This document shows, piece by piece, positions 1 to 8,061 of a stretch of DNA of 64,000 nucleotides. A model generated the notes under the pieces. The model saw only the letters and a program-made list of their open reading frames with translations. It did no database searches and was not told where the DNA came from. Location of the stretch: NCBI RefSeq assembly GCF_018130165.1, contig NZ_JAFCLZ010000001.1, positions 412,001 through 476,000 of the forward strand, given 5' to 3'. The DNA is from Bradyrhizobium sp. JYMT SZCCT0180 (GTDB taxonomy: Bacteria > Pseudomonadota > Alphaproteobacteria > Rhizobiales > Xanthobacteraceae). The stretch's first letter is position 1. Each line of letters starts with the position of its first letter. The translations under genes were made by a program, and so were the position numbers.

Positions 1-560
1 CCGGGCACCCACAACACGTCCCCGGCGCCATTATCGTTCATGGCGCGGCTGGCGACGAACAGGAAATCCGACAGGCGGTTCATATATTGTATGGCAGGCT
101 CGCTGACCGGCTCTTCCGGGCTGGCCGCCAGTTCCACCATGATCCGTTCCGCTCTGCGACATATGGTGCGGGCGAGATGCAGGTATGCCGCAGCGGGGGT
201 GCCGCCGGGCAGCACAAAGGAGGTCAGGGGCGCCAGATGGGCGTTGAGCGTATCGATATCACGCTCGAGCCGCTCGACCTGGCTGGACAGCATGCGCAGC
301 CGCTCCGCCTTGCCGTCGCGCTGGGGTACCGCCAGATCGGCGCCGAGATCGAACAGGTCGTTCTGGATCAGGCCCAGCATCGCATCGAGTTCGCGCGCCT
401 GCGCCAGATGCAGCCGCACCACGCCGATCGCGGCGTTGGTCTCGTCCACGGTTCCATAGGCGCTGATGCGCAGATCATATTTCGGGCGGCGTTCGCCACT
501 GCCGAGCGCGGTGGTGCCGTCATCGCCGGTCCGCGTGTAGATTCGATTAAGCACGACCAT
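1..560 (-). CDS. PduO-type cob(I)alamin adenosyltransferase, 3' end cut by window edge
   Basis: ATP:cob(I)alamin adenosyltransferase, which transfers the adenosyl group from ATP to reduced cobalamin in the cytoplasm to make coenzyme B12. The N-terminus reads MVVLNRIYTRTGDDGTTALG, with the TRTGDDGTT ATP-binding motif typical of the PduO family, and YMNRLSDFLFVASR appears near the C-terminus. About 186 codons are visible. The family is usually near 190 residues, so only the last few are missing. It lies 23 bp downstream of the small twin-TM gene and is probably co-transcribed with it. PduO-type is preferred over CobA/BtuR because of the N-terminal motif and the helical-bundle character. Confidence 0.93.
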   Translation of the reverse strand, partial: MVVLNRIYTRTGDDGTTALGSGERRPKYDLRISAYGTVDETNAAIGVVRLHLAQARELDAMLGLIQNDLFDLGADLAVPQRDGKAERLRMLSSQVERLERDIDTLNAHLAPLTSFVLPGGTPAAAYLHLARTICRRAERIMVELAASPEEPVSEPAIQYMNRLSDFLFVASRAMNDNGAGDVLWVP

Positions 561-583
561 TGGCGGGTCCCCTCTTACTTACC

Positions 584-778
584 CTATTTGCCCATCGCCC
601 AGACCACGGCCATCGTGATGACAATGGCGATGAATTGCAGCAACACCCGCAGCCGCATCAGATTCTGCGAGCGACTGGGCGAGCCGCCCCGCATCATGTT
701 GATGAGACCCAATAGCAGCACGATCGCAACGGCAGCGACCGCGATGGGCAGAACAATCGAACCAAAAAAGGAAGCCAT
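584..778 (-). CDS. Small twin-transmembrane protein (HIG1-like)
   Basis: A 64-residue inner-membrane protein with two hydrophobic segments, about residues 5-25 and 42-62, separated by a short basic loop containing GGSPSRSQNLMRLRV. The loop and size match the small twin-TM/HIG1-type proteins found next to cobalamin adenosyltransferase genes in Rhizobiales. I chose the ATG at 778, so that the protein begins MASFFGSIVLP, because an upstream extension adds only non-hydrophobic residues. Its molecular role is unknown; HIG1 relatives are linked to respiratory complexes, but that is family knowledge and not visible here. Confidence 0.8.
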   Translation of the reverse strand: MASFFGSIVLPIAVAAVAIVLLLGLINMMRGGSPSRSQNLMRLRVLLQFIAIVITMAVVWAMGK

Positions 779-925
779 CGGCGCTACATAACACCGTGCC
801 GGGCCGGCCGCCATATGTTGACAGAGCCTGCACAGATGCCTGATCGATCTGGCTTTTAGCCCAATAATATCAGAAGCTAGGGTGATGTTCCGATCGAACC
901 GTCAATCGCAAGGCCAGGGTGGCAT

Positions 926-1810
926 GTGAGGCAGGTCAAGTACGTCTATCACGTCGTGATGGATGCATTTTATACGTTCCTCGCCGATGACGGCTGGGCG
1001 ATCGCCAGCCATATCGCGCTGTCGACGCTGATGGCGCTGTTTCCGTTCCTGATCGTGCTGACCTCGCTGGCCGCTTTTGTCGGCTCCAAGGAACTTGCCG
1101 ACCAGTCCGTTGAACTGCTGTTGCAGGTGTGGCCGCAGCAGGTCGCCGATTCGCTTTCAGGCGAAATTCACGACGTGCTGACCACGACCCGCGGCGACTT
1201 GCTGACCATCGGCGCGGTGCTGGCGGTGTACTTCGCCTCGAACGGCGTCGAGGCGCTGCGGGTGGCGCTGAACCGCGCCTATTCGGTGATCGAGCCGCGA
1301 AGCTGGTACTGGCTGCGGCTGGAATCGATCGGCTACACGCTGGTCGCCGCCTTCACCGCGCTGGCGATGGCGTTCCTGATCGTGCTGTTTCCCCTGATGC
1401 TGGAGGCGGCGCGGCGCCACATTCCCTTCTTCGTCGAAACCAACGAACACTTCCTCAACGTCACCCGCTACAGCATCACCATCGGCGCGCTGATCATCGC
1501 CCTCTTCATCCTGCACGCCTGGCTGCCGGCGGGTCGCCGGGGCTTTCTGCAGATCCTGCCCGGTATTATCTTTACTTTGGTTGCGTCGCTGCTGTCGGGC
1601 ATCGTGTTCGGCCAGTATCTGACGCGATTCGCCGGCAACTACGTGACGATGTATGCGGGACTGGCATCCGTCATCATCGCGCTGGTGTTCCTGTATTTCA
1701 TCGCCGCGATCTTCGTTTACGGCGGTGAACTCAACGCAGCGATCATCAAGTCGCGGCTGCCGCACGGCGTGTCGCTTCAAGCAGCGCAGTCGCTAGCGCA
1801 CGTGGACTGA
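926..1810 (+). CDS. YihY/BrkB family inner-membrane protein
   Basis: A 294-residue polytopic membrane protein with about six hydrophobic helices (for example residues 30-55, 90-110, 135-160, 180-205, 215-240 and 245-270). The N-terminal stretch DDGWAIASHIALSTLMALFP and the C-terminal FVYGGELNAA are characteristic of the YihY/BrkB family (formerly 'ribonuclease BN'). Function is unknown; a transport or envelope role is inferred only from topology. The start is GTG with a GGTGG-like stretch just upstream. The last 65 bp overlap the 3' end of the convergent histidine kinase gene. Confidence 0.92.
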   Translation: MRQVKYVYHVVMDAFYTFLADDGWAIASHIALSTLMALFPFLIVLTSLAAFVGSKELADQSVELLLQVWPQQVADSLSGEIHDVLTTTRGDLLTIGAVLAVYFASNGVEALRVALNRAYSVIEPRSWYWLRLESIGYTLVAAFTALAMAFLIVLFPLMLEAARRHIPFFVETNEHFLNVTRYSITIGALIIALFILHAWLPAGRRGFLQILPGIIFTLVASLLSGIVFGQYLTRFAGNYVTMYAGLASVIIALVFLYFIAAIFVYGGELNAAIIKSRLPHGVSLQAAQSLAHVD

Positions 1811-2993
1811 CGGGCTTGACCAGGAAGGCGTCGGCCCCGGCAGCGCGCGAGGCCGCCTCGTCCTCGCCGCGCCCAGACACGCAGATGATGGCGATGCGGC
1901 CGAGCGGCGGAGCGAGCGCCCGAATGCGCCTGATAGCCTCGATGCCGTCGATGCCCGGCAGCACCATATCCATCAGCACCGCGTCGAAACTGCCCTGCGC
2001 AATCCGCTCCGGCGCAGCCTCGCCCTGGCCGATGAACTCGGTCTGGTGGCCGAGTTCGGTCAGGATGGCGTTCAGCACGACGCGGCCGAACGGATTGTCC
2101 TCGACGCTGAGCAGGTGCAGGGACCGCAACGCCCCGGTCGACGGCTCGCCGTCGGCCCCCGTGATGATCGTAATCGGACCCTTGGCCGGCGCCATCACGA
2201 CGCTGAGCGTGAAGGTGGTGCCGCCGCCGCGCCGTTGCGTCACCACGATGTCGCCGCCCATGGCGCGCGCGAGTTGCTTGACCGACGACAGCCCAAGCCC
2301 GGTGCCGCCGAACTTTGAGGCGATCGAGACATTGGCTTGCGAGAACGGGCGGAACAGGCGCTTGATCTCGCTGAGCGTGAGGCCGATGCCGCTGTCGGAA
2401 ACCGCAAAGGCGACGCCGATTTTGCCCCTCGGCGCACGCAGCGGCGACACAACAAGCGTGACGCTGCCCTGTTCGGTGAATTTCACCGCATTGTCGATCA
2501 AGTTCTCCAGCGCCGCCCGCAGCCTTACGGGATCGCCGACCGCGAATGCCGGCAGCTTTTCAGAAATCTCGACCGACGACTGCAGACCCTTCGCCGCCGC
2601 CCGCCCGGTCAGCGAATCGCCGGCGTTGCGCGCCAGCGTGCGCAGATCGAAGAAATCGTGGCGCACGGTGAGCCCGGGACCGCTGCTGCGCGCGGCATCG
2701 ACGAACAAGGTCGCAAGGCTCGCCAGATGTTCCGCGCCGGCCTTGATGGTGTCGACCCAGCGCCGTTCGCGCTCGTCGAGGTCGGAGGTGGCGAGCAGGT
2801 TGCTGATCGCGAGAATGCCGGTCAGCGGCGTGCGCACCTCGTGGGCAAAGGCCGCCAATGCCACTTCGACCACGCCGGGCCCGGCCACAGCTTTCCGCGA
2901 ACCACGTTTCTTCGCGGCAACGCGCGATACGCGCTTCTTCGGCTGCTTCTTGGTCAGCCGTGTTGTACGCCGTGAACGCGGTGATGCCGCCAT
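1746..2993 (-). CDS. Hybrid histidine kinase with C-terminal receiver
   Basis: A 415-residue soluble signalling protein. A very basic N-terminal tail (about residues 1-35) is followed by a HisKA domain with phospho-acceptor His51 in FAHEVRTPLTGIL. The HATPase domain has an N-box around LENLIDNAVKF and glycine boxes SDSGIGL and GGTGLGLSSVKQL. The receiver domain has its phospho-acceptor Asp at about 342 in VLMDMVLPGIDG and the conserved Lys in FLVKP. No sensor domain or membrane segment is seen, so input must come from a partner or from the basic tail. I chose the ATG at 2993 because AGGGG precedes it; an upstream ATG at 3023 is possible. Its 3' end overlaps the YihY gene tail to tail by 65 bp. 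Confidence 0.93.
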   Translation of the reverse strand: MAASPRSRRTTRLTKKQPKKRVSRVAAKKRGSRKAVAGPGVVEVALAAFAHEVRTPLTGILAISNLLATSDLDERERRWVDTIKAGAEHLASLATLFVDAARSSGPGLTVRHDFFDLRTLARNAGDSLTGRAAAKGLQSSVEISEKLPAFAVGDPVRLRAALENLIDNAVKFTEQGSVTLVVSPLRAPRGKIGVAFAVSDSGIGLTLSEIKRLFRPFSQANVSIASKFGGTGLGLSSVKQLARAMGGDIVVTQRRGGGTTFTLSVVMAPAKGPITIITGADGEPSTGALRSLHLLSVEDNPFGRVVLNAILTELGHQTEFIGQGEAAPERIAQGSFDAVLMDMVLPGIDGIEAIRRIRALAPPLGRIAIICVSGRGEDEAASRAAGADAFLVKPVSPRALATALLEATRRAAAAT

Positions 2994-3075
2994 GATCCCC
3001 TGACCCATCCTGGAACCAAGCATGGCATGCCACGGCGGCCGGAGTCACGATGGCCTTTGGGGCAACCCTCAGTAA

Positions 3076-3960
3076 TTACGGAAGTCCGACCAGACGGCGG
3101 ATGTCGGCCGGCGTGGCGCCCTGCCCACGCAATTCGCGCAAGGCGGTGGCCTCGGTCGACTTCGACAGTTTCTGCCCGGCGTCGTCGAGGACCAGCCGGT
3201 GATGCCGGTAGGCCGGTTGTGGAATACCAAGCAGCGATTGCAGCAGCCGGTGCACGCTGGTCGACCAGAACAGGTCCTGGCCGCGCACCACGTCGGTGAC
3301 GCCCTGCAGGGCGTCGTCGATCACAACCGACAGATGATAGCTGGTCGGCGTCTCCTTGCGCGCCAGGACGACGTCGCCCCAGGCTTCCGGCCGGGCGGCC
3401 ACGAGGCCGGTTTCGCCGCCAGCGCCCTCGCCGTGCTCGATCCAGGTCAGATCGGGCGCTTGGGCCATGGCCGCCGCCATATCGAGCCGCAACGCGTAAG
3501 GCAGGCCCTGGTCGATCAATCGCCGCCGCGCCGGCGCGGGCAACGACTTCGCGGCGCCGGGATAGAGCGGCGCGCCATCGGGATCACGCGGCCAGGACGC
3601 TCCGGTTTTCGCGGCGGCTTCCCGGTCGGCCACCAGACGGGCGATTTCCGCGCGGCTCTCGAAGGCGGGATAGATCAGGCCGCGGCCCGACAGTTTTTCC
3701 ACCGCTGCGCGAAAGTCGGAAAGATGTTCGGACTGCCGCCGCACCGGCGTCTCCCAGCCAATGCCGAGCCATTCGAGGTCATCATAGATCGCGGCCTCGA
3801 ATTCCGGCCGGCACCGCGTCGCGTCGATATCCTCGATGCGCAGTAGGAATCTTCCACCGCTTTCGCGCGCCAGCTCGAAATTCAACAGCGCCGAAAAAGC
3901 GTGGCCGAGATGGAGGTAGCCATTGGGGCTTGGCGCAAATCGGAACACAGGTGGCGGCAT
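3076..3960 (-). CDS. gluQ: Glutamyl-Q tRNA(Asp) synthetase
   Basis: A truncated glutamyl-tRNA synthetase paralogue that attaches glutamate to the queuosine of tRNA(Asp). At 294 residues it has the Rossmann catalytic core and no anticodon-binding domain, as expected for GluQRS. The class I signatures are FRFAPSPNGYLHLGHA (HIGH) near the N-terminus and KLSKS near residue 263. The region that binds zinc in E. coli GluQ (normally YPCFCTR...YPGTCR) reads IYPAFESRAEI...LYPGAAKSL, so the zinc cysteines are absent. It is divergent from the glycosylase gene with only 37 bp between the starts. Confidence 0.95.
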   Translation of the reverse strand: MPPPVFRFAPSPNGYLHLGHAFSALLNFELARESGGRFLLRIEDIDATRCRPEFEAAIYDDLEWLGIGWETPVRRQSEHLSDFRAAVEKLSGRGLIYPAFESRAEIARLVADREAAAKTGASWPRDPDGAPLYPGAAKSLPAPARRRLIDQGLPYALRLDMAAAMAQAPDLTWIEHGEGAGGETGLVAARPEAWGDVVLARKETPTSYHLSVVIDDALQGVTDVVRGQDLFWSTSVHRLLQSLLGIPQPAYRHHRLVLDDAGQKLSKSTEATALRELRGQGATPADIRRLVGLP

Positions 3961-3997
3961 TGATCTCTTTCGCGGGACATGATGGTTTTAACGGGCA

Positions 3998-4645
3998 ATG
4001 ACCATTCACCTCAACTCCCAGGCCGACCTCGAAGACGCGATTGCGGCCCTCGTCGTTAAGGACAAGCGACTCAAACCGATTCTCGAGCTCACGGGCATGC
4101 CGGCGCTGCGCCAGCGCGAGCCGGGCTTTGCCGGGCTGGCGCATATCGTGTGCGGTCAGCAACTTTCCACCGCGAGCGCCGGGGCGATCTGGGGACGCCT
4201 CACCGCCGCGTTCGATCCGTTCGATCCCGAGCCCATCCGCAAGGCGCGCGCCGACCGGCTCGGACGGCTCGGCCTTTCGGCGGCCAAGATCAAGACGCTG
4301 AAGAACATCGCGCGCGAACTGGCCGCGGAGCGATTGAACCTCGACGTGCTGGCGGAAGAGGACGCCGACGCCGCACACCATACGTTGACCGCGCTGCACG
4401 GCATCGGCCCGTGGACCGCCGACGTCTATCTGCTGTTCTGCCTCGGCCATGGCGACGCCTGGCCGGCCGGCGATATCGCGATCCAGGAAGCGATCAAGGT
4501 CGGGCTCGGCCTGCAAACGCGTCCGACCGCCAAGCAGATGGCCCCGCTGGCGGAGCCCTGGCGTCCGCTGCGCGGTGCCGCAGCGCATCTGTGGTGGAGC
4601 TACTATCGCGTCGTGAAGAAGCGCGAGGGCGTGATTGCTAAATAG
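3998..4645 (+). CDS. DNA-3-methyladenine glycosylase II family (AlkA-like)
   Basis: A base-excision repair glycosylase of the HhH-GPD superfamily, 215 residues. The N-terminal part has GLAHIVCGQQLSTASA, the typical GPD-fold entry. The helix-hairpin-helix is LHGIGPWTADVYLLF, followed by the catalytic aspartate region GDAWPAGDIAIQEA. It lacks the N-terminal domain of E. coli AlkA, so it belongs to the shorter DNA-3-methyladenine glycosylase 2 subfamily that removes alkylated purines. It is monocistronic and divergent from gluQ. Confidence 0.93.
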   Translation: MTIHLNSQADLEDAIAALVVKDKRLKPILELTGMPALRQREPGFAGLAHIVCGQQLSTASAGAIWGRLTAAFDPFDPEPIRKARADRLGRLGLSAAKIKTLKNIARELAAERLNLDVLAEEDADAAHHTLTALHGIGPWTADVYLLFCLGHGDAWPAGDIAIQEAIKVGLGLQTRPTAKQMAPLAEPWRPLRGAAAHLWWSYYRVVKKREGVIAK

Positions 4646-4649
4646 ATCC

Positions 4650-4770
4650 GTGTCCCGGACGCGGAGCAGCGTGAAACGCTGCTCCGCAGAGCCGGGACCC
4701 ACCTCACCCGTGGACCCCGGATCAGCAGCGCACCACGTCGCAAGCGCGACGCGCTGCGCAGCATCCGGGG
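4650..4770. repeat. Intergenic palindromic repeat, family A
   Basis: Two successive hairpins: a CGGAGCAGCG / CGCTGCTCCG stem at about 4660-4686, and a second at about 4716-4770 bounded by CCCGGAT and ATCCGGG. It lies between the convergent glycosylase and LysR genes. A related but diverged element, with the same CCGGAC...GAGCCGGG vocabulary, occurs at 61853-61994. It could act as a bidirectional terminator. Confidence 0.7.
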
Positions 4771-4802
4771 AACGGAGACCGTGCTGGACGCCGGATTGCG
4801 CC

Positions 4803-5690
4803 TCACCCACGCAGCCTGACCCGGTCCTCGCGCGCGCATGCCGTGACGAAGTCGATCACCGCGCGCACCGCGGGAAGCTCGACGAGATCCGGATGCGCCA
4901 GCAGAAAGAGATCGGCCACGCTGACGAGCTTTTGCGGGGCGACACGCACCAGATCGGGATCATTGGCGGCGACGAAGCATGACAGCGCCGAGATGCCGAG
5001 GCCGGCCTTCGCCGCGGCCAGCATGTCGCCCTGCGACGAGCAGCGCAGCACCACCGTTCCTTGCCGGGTGATGAGATCGCTCCAGCGCGCCAGCCGTTCG
5101 TTCGAGGCCCGGTCGGCAAAACCGATCACGCTGTGCCCCTTCCACTCGTCGCGCCGCTCCGGCAGCCGCCGCCCTGCCGCATAGGCACGCGAGGCGTAGA
5201 AGCCGGTGCCGAGCCGGCCGATCCTGCGGCCGATCAAATTCTCTTCGCCGCTATCCACCGGACGCAGCACGACATCAGCCTCGCGGCGGCGGACGCTGGC
5301 CGGAAAGGGATGGGTGATGATCTCGATCTGGATGTGGTCATGCGCGCGCAGGAACGGGCCCAGCCGCGGCATCAGCCAGTGCGAGGCAAAGGTCGCGCCG
5401 ATCGAGAGCTTGACCACGCCGCGGGCGTCCGAACCTGTCGCGGACACCGCGGCCTCGGCGCGCAGCGCGGCCGCCGCCATGGCGTCAACATGCTCACGGA
5501 ATTTGCGGCCCTGCGAGGTCAGCGACAGGCCTTCGTTGGAGCGCGCGAACAGGGGTATGCCGAGCTGGCCTTCCAGTTCGGCGATCTTGCGGCCGACCGT
5601 CGGATGACTGGAACGAAGCTGGCGCGCCGCCGCGGCGAAGCTGCGGGTTTCGGCCACCGCCACAAAGGTCTTGCACAGGTCCCAGTCCAT
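4803..5690 (-). CDS. LysR-family transcriptional regulator
   Basis: A 295-residue LysR-type regulator. The winged HTH occupies residues 1-60 (FVAVAETRSFAAAARQL, then HPTVGRKIAELEGQLG), followed by the two-lobed effector domain. Within that domain HWLMPRLGPFLRAH matches the usual start of lobe 1. It is divergent from a rightward gene block beginning with a flavin oxidoreductase at 5841. The spacer holds two dyads (5710-5744), so this protein probably regulates that block and itself. The effector is not predictable; it is probably an intermediate of the neighbouring catabolic pathway. Confidence 0.93.
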   Translation of the reverse strand: MDWDLCKTFVAVAETRSFAAAARQLRSSHPTVGRKIAELEGQLGIPLFARSNEGLSLTSQGRKFREHVDAMAAAALRAEAAVSATGSDARGVVKLSIGATFASHWLMPRLGPFLRAHDHIQIEIITHPFPASVRRREADVVLRPVDSGEENLIGRRIGRLGTGFYASRAYAAGRRLPERRDEWKGHSVIGFADRASNERLARWSDLITRQGTVVLRCSSQGDMLAAAKAGLGISALSCFVAANDPDLVRVAPQKLVSVADLFLLAHPDLVELPAVRAVIDFVTACAREDRVRLRG

Positions 5691-5709
5691 CGGCGATCAG
5701 GCCCATATG

Positions 5710-5744
5710 TTCATTACTGAATGGTCATCTGTTCAATATTGAAC
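5710..5744. promoter_or_regulatory. Dyad-symmetric sites between lysR and the oxidoreductase operon
   Basis: A perfect 14-bp palindrome GTTCAATATTGAAC at 5731-5744, and a second inverted repeat TTCA-N4-TGAA at 5710-5721 offset by about two helical turns. LysR regulators bind T-N11-A dyads in the divergent spacer, so these are likely operator sites. Assignment to this regulator is inference from position. Confidence 0.6.
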
Positions 5745-5840
5745 GTCGGAGACGACCCGTCCAGCCCTATAATGCAGCGCATAAGCAAGCCGGCTGGAGC
5801 GGAACCGCTCGCCGGCCTCGAAACCCAAAGGGAGGATCGA

Positions 5841-6815
5841 ATGCCGTTGCCCCCGTCGCTTGCCAATTCGCTTGAACTGGCCGTGGTCGGCTCGCCGCTG
5901 TTCATCGTATCCGGGCCGGAACTCGTGATCGCCCAGTGCAAGGCCGGCATCGTCGGATCGTTTCCAGCGCTGAACGCGCGGCCGGTCGAGAAGCTCGGCG
6001 AGTGGCTCAGCCGGATCGAGGACGAACTCGGCGAATACAAGGCGCTGCACCCGGAGAAGAAGGTCGCGCCCTATGCGGTCAACCAGATCTGCCACGCTTC
6101 GAACGACCGGCTGATGAAAGACATGGAGACCTGCGTCAAGCACCAGGTTCCGATCATCATCACTTCGCTGCGGCCGCCGCTGGAGATCGTGGAGGCCGCG
6201 CATTCCTATGGCGGTGTCGTGTTCCACGACGTGATCAACGTCAAGCACGCGCGGAAAGCCGCCGAACAGGGCGTTGACGGCCTCATTCTGGTTTGCGCCG
6301 GCGCCGGCGGGCATGCCGGAACGCTGTCGCCGTTCGCGCTGCTGCGCGAGGTCAAGCAATGGTTCAAGGGCACCATCCTGCTGTCGGGCGCGATCTCCGA
6401 CGGCTGGAGCATTGCCTCCGCACTCGCCCTCGGCGCCGACCTTGCCTACATGGGCACGCGCTTCATCGCCACCGAAGAGGCCAATGCCGACCTCGCCTAC
6501 AAGAAGGCGCTGACCGAGCACGCCGCCCATGACATCGTCTATTCGAACCTGTTCACCGGCGTGCACGGCAATTATCTCGGCCCCTCGATCGTGGCCGCAG
6601 GCCTCGATCCCGACAATCTGCCGGTCGCCGACAAGACCAAGATGAATTTCGGCTCCGGCGGCAACACCAAGTCGAAGGCGTGGCGCGACATCTGGGGCTC
6701 GGGCCAGGGCATCGGTCAGATCAACGACGCGCCGCCGGTCGCCGAACTCGTCGCGCGCCTGAAGGCCGAATTCGACGACGCCGGCAGCGACTTTCTGAGA
6801 AGGGCGCGCGCTTAA
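5841..6815 (+). CDS. NAD(P)H-dependent flavin oxidoreductase / nitronate monooxygenase family (paralogue 1)
   Basis: A 324-residue FMN-dependent TIM-barrel enzyme of the 2-nitropropane dioxygenase family. Visible landmarks are PLFIVSGPELVIAQCKAGIV near the N-terminus, the GAGGHAG motif holding the family's catalytic histidine, and ALGADLAYMGTRFIAT near the phosphate-binding end. I chose the ATG at 5841 because a strong GGAGG (5831-5835) precedes it; the frame is open further upstream. It is the first gene of a rightward block. Members placed beside acyl-CoA ligases often act on substrates other than nitronates, so the exact reaction is open. Confidence 0.9.
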   Translation: MPLPPSLANSLELAVVGSPLFIVSGPELVIAQCKAGIVGSFPALNARPVEKLGEWLSRIEDELGEYKALHPEKKVAPYAVNQICHASNDRLMKDMETCVKHQVPIIITSLRPPLEIVEAAHSYGGVVFHDVINVKHARKAAEQGVDGLILVCAGAGGHAGTLSPFALLREVKQWFKGTILLSGAISDGWSIASALALGADLAYMGTRFIATEEANADLAYKKALTEHAAHDIVYSNLFTGVHGNYLGPSIVAAGLDPDNLPVADKTKMNFGSGGNTKSKAWRDIWGSGQGIGQINDAPPVAELVARLKAEFDDAGSDFLRRARA

Positions 6816-6864
6816 GCGGCGCGCCTCCGGATACTACAATAATCAAAACAGAGGGATGGGAACG

Positions 6865-8049
6865 ATGAGCGTATCACGCACTGCATTGAGCATGGTGTTC
6901 GCATTGTTGGCGACCGCAGCCGGCGCCGCCGACGACAAGGGCGAAATCCGCATCGGCCAGACGCTGCCCTATAGCGGGCCGGTATCCGGCTTCGGCGTTA
7001 TCGGCCGGGCGCAGGAGGCCTATTTCGAGAAGGTCAACGCGGAGGGCGGCATCAACGGCCGCAAGGTCAAGTTCATCACCCTCGACGATGCCTACTCGCC
7101 GCCCAAGACCGTCGAGCAGACCCGAAAGCTGGTCGAGCAGGAGGAAGTGCTGGTCATGTTCGGCTCGCTGGGCACCGCGACCAACAACGCCGTGCACCGC
7201 TACCTCAACAACAAGAAGGTCCCGCAACTGTTCGTGCTGAGCGGCGCCACCAAATGGGCCGACCCGAAGCATTACCCGTGGACCATGCCGGGCATGGCGA
7301 CCTATCAGTCCGAGGGCGTCGTCTATGCCAAGTACATCCTGCAGACCAAGCCGGACGCGAAGATCGCCATCCTGGCGCAAAACGACGATTTCGGCCGCGA
7401 CTATGTCGCGGGCTTCAAGCGCGCGCTGGGAGACAAGGCCGCGAACATGATCGTCTCCGAGGCGAGCTATGAGACCAGTGCGCCGACCATCGCTTCGCAG
7501 CTCGCGACGCTGAAAGCCTCCGGCGCCAACGTGATGTTCGGCGTCGTGCTCGGGAAGTTTACCTCCCAGATGATCAAGGGCGTTGCCGAACTGAACTGGA
7601 AGCCGGACCTGTTGTTCGTGCCGACATCGGCGTCATCGATCTCGTTCCTGGAGCCCGGCGGACTGGAGAACGCGGTCGGGTTGATCTCGTCGAGCAACCA
7701 GAAGGACACGATGGACGCGCAATGGGCCAATGATGCCGGCGTGAAGGAGTATTTCGCGTTCATGAAGCAGTATCTGCCGAACGCCGACCTCAACAATTCG
7801 AATTACGCGGCGGGCTATCATTATGCCAACCTGATGACGAAGGTGCTGGCGGCGTGCAAGGACGATCTCAGCCGGGAGAATATCATGCGGCAGGCCGCCT
7901 CGCTGCGCCAGGTTTCGCTGCCGCTGCTGTTGCCTGATATAACGGTGTCGACCGATGCCGAGGATTATCTGCCGTTCCAGCAGTTGCGGCTGCGGCGGTT
8001 CGACGGCAAGAGCTGGGTCGGTTTCGGCGAAATTCTGGACGACCGATAG
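6865..8049 (+). CDS. ABC transporter substrate-binding protein, LivK/branched-chain amino acid type
   Basis: A 394-residue periplasmic binding protein. The signal peptide is residues 1-21, ending TAAGAA before DDKGEIRIGQTLPYSGP. The type I fold is supported by ITLDDAYSPPKTVEQTRKLV and the hinge segment IAILAQNDDFGRDY. In Rhizobiales such proteins near acyl-CoA ligases often bind aromatic or aliphatic acids, not amino acids. No permease or ATPase gene is nearby, so it must share a transporter encoded elsewhere. GAGGG at 6851-6855 favours the ATG at 6865 over the one at 6856. It ends 12 bp before the ligase gene. Confidence 0.93.
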   Translation: MSVSRTALSMVFALLATAAGAADDKGEIRIGQTLPYSGPVSGFGVIGRAQEAYFEKVNAEGGINGRKVKFITLDDAYSPPKTVEQTRKLVEQEEVLVMFGSLGTATNNAVHRYLNNKKVPQLFVLSGATKWADPKHYPWTMPGMATYQSEGVVYAKYILQTKPDAKIAILAQNDDFGRDYVAGFKRALGDKAANMIVSEASYETSAPTIASQLATLKASGANVMFGVVLGKFTSQMIKGVAELNWKPDLLFVPTSASSISFLEPGGLENAVGLISSSNQKDTMDAQWANDAGVKEYFAFMKQYLPNADLNNSNYAAGYHYANLMTKVLAACKDDLSRENIMRQAASLRQVSLPLLLPDITVSTDAEDYLPFQQLRLRRFDGKSWVGFGEILDDR

Positions 8050-8061
8050 GGAGTTGCGAAC

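Noticed and set aside
561..925. Cobalamin riboswitch near the adenosyltransferase gene
   Set aside because: I could not find the conserved B12-box core upstream of either small gene, and the spacer before 584-778 is too short and unstructured to support one.
1816..3003. 395-codon frame on the plus strand opposite the hybrid kinase
   Set aside because: High-GC antisense shadow rich in Ser/Arg/Pro with no domain; the kinase on the other strand has full motifs.
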